A DNA stretch of 64,000 nt, taken from NCBI GenBank assembly GCA_963783045.1, contig CAWAMD010000009.1, forward strand, positions 310,001 to 374,000. The letters run 5' to 3'. A model generated the notes under the pieces. That model worked only from the letters and a program-made list of their open reading frames with translations, was not told the origin of the DNA and made no database searches. This DNA is from CAWAMD01 sp963783045. GTDB lineage: Bacteria; Actinomycetota; Nitriliruptoria; Nitriliruptorales; Nitriliruptoraceae. A program made the position numbers and the translations under genes. Of the stretch, positions 63,513-64,000 are shown piece by piece (position 1 is the stretch's first letter; each line of letters begins with the position of its first letter).

Positions 63513-64000
63513 GTGAGAGACACCCTGACGCGCAGCACGCTGGTACTGCTGCTGCTCATCGCCGCGCTCCTTGCCGCCTGCGTGGACGCCGGCCAGTCCG
63601 AGCAGCCACCGGCGACTGCGGCCGGTCCCGGCGCGGACCTCGGCGACCCGGGCGACTGCATCACCGTCGACATGGCGGTCTCCTCAGAGAAGATCGACCT
63701 CATGCGCGACCTCGCCGAGGAGTTCAACGGCTCCGACGCGGCGGCCGTCGACGGACAGTGCGTGTTCGTGCGCCCGCAGTCCAAGGCGTCGGGCGGCGCG
63801 GCCACGCTGCTGTCGACGACCTGGGACGAGGCCGCTGAGGGGCCCCGGCCGGTCATCTGGTCGCCGGCATCGTCCGCCTGGGCCGCGGTCGTCAACCAGC
63901 GCCTGGCCGACCAGGGCAGGCCGCCGATCGCCAACAACGCCACCCCGTTCATGCAGACGCCGCTCGTGATCGCCATGCCGAAGCCGATGGCCGACGCGCT
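63513..64000 (+). CDS. substrate-binding lipoprotein, probably with vWA domain; cut at right edge
   Basis: GTG 63513 with a GGGGA site. Lipobox in LLLLIAALLAACVDAG, then a periplasmic-binding fold: AVSSEKIDLMRDLAEEFNGS, RPVIWSPASSAWAAVVNQRL, FMQTPLVIAMPKPMADA at the edge. The same N-terminal half is found in actinobacterial proteins that carry a C-terminal vWA domain, which would lie outside the window. Together with the preceding AAA ATPase this would echo MoxR-vWA systems; that part is inference. Confidence 0.75.
   Translation, partial: MRDTLTRSTLVLLLLIAALLAACVDAGQSEQPPATAAGPGADLGDPGDCITVDMAVSSEKIDLMRDLAEEFNGSDAAAVDGQCVFVRPQSKASGGAATLLSTTWDEAAEGPRPVIWSPASSAWAAVVNQRLADQGRPPIANNATPFMQTPLVIAMPKPMADA

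Overview
The window is very GC-rich DNA from what looks like a deep-branching, high-GC Gram-positive bacterium (Actinomycetota). Signs are GTG starts, many 4-base ATGA/GTGA overlaps, a Mec-CysO-CysM cysteine operon followed by an Rv1339-type phosphodiesterase, rph and rdgB (gene order as in Mycobacterium), DUF3151, and a three-subunit Pnt transhydrogenase. A Nitriliruptoria/Euzebya-like lineage is a guess. No phage, plasmid or insertion sequence was recognised. Five intact-looking genes contain six +1 frameshifts in total, three single-base runs among them, so the sequence probably carries assembly or read indels.

Layout. 1-3.8 kb: chemosensory-type CheB, CheR-PAS and a PAS protein running off the left edge. 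4-9.6 kb: a MoxR / vWA / DUF58 / vWA operon ending in an HtrA-like protein that has lost catalytic His and Ser. 10-16 kb: Imm-5-like protein, fused tandem ABC exporter, and trpS behind a Trp-Trp-Trp leader-peptide attenuator. 16-19 kb: a toxin-antitoxin cluster, partly decayed (DUF433/DUF5615, DUF6429 remnant, VapBC, broken RES toxin opposite an intact Xre/MbcA antitoxin). 19.4-22.6 kb: family 5 uracil-DNA glycosylase, L,D-transpeptidase, and selD with an in-frame TGA read as selenocysteine. 22.6-24.6 kb: decayed secreted proteins bounded by a palindromic repeat. 24.8-29.6 kb: mec-cysO-cysM, a membrane protein, cAMP-phosphodiesterase-like MBL, rph, rdgB.

29.7-36.6 kb: M23 endopeptidase, PPOX protein, a LiaF/PspC-type envelope-stress cluster, zinc alcohol dehydrogenase, NAD-epimerase, toast-rack protein. 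36.7-39.6 kb: pntAA-pntAB-pntB behind a short upstream ORF. 39.8-47 kb: beta-lactamase-fold hydrolase, MreB-like protein, HhH protein, DUF1232, FAD-Rieske oxidoreductase, lipoprotein. 47.3-51.4 kb: Phd/RelE pair, tRNA-Leu, RNB exonuclease, DUF3151, pentapeptide protein. 51.4-53.4 kb: GH3 glucosidase. 53.5-58.7 kb: the most unusual block, an overlapping patatin / CHAT-protease / metallo-beta-lactamase operon that could be a conflict or cell-death module. 58.7-60.6 kb: SGNH hydrolase and sulfotransferase. 60.8-64 kb: CbxX-type AAA ATPase with two secreted binding-protein-like genes, the last cut by the right edge.

Two families of short palindromes are scattered between genes: one with about 10-12-bp covarying arms around a 4-base loop (nine copies at four loci) and one 46-51-bp element (three copies around the decayed region).
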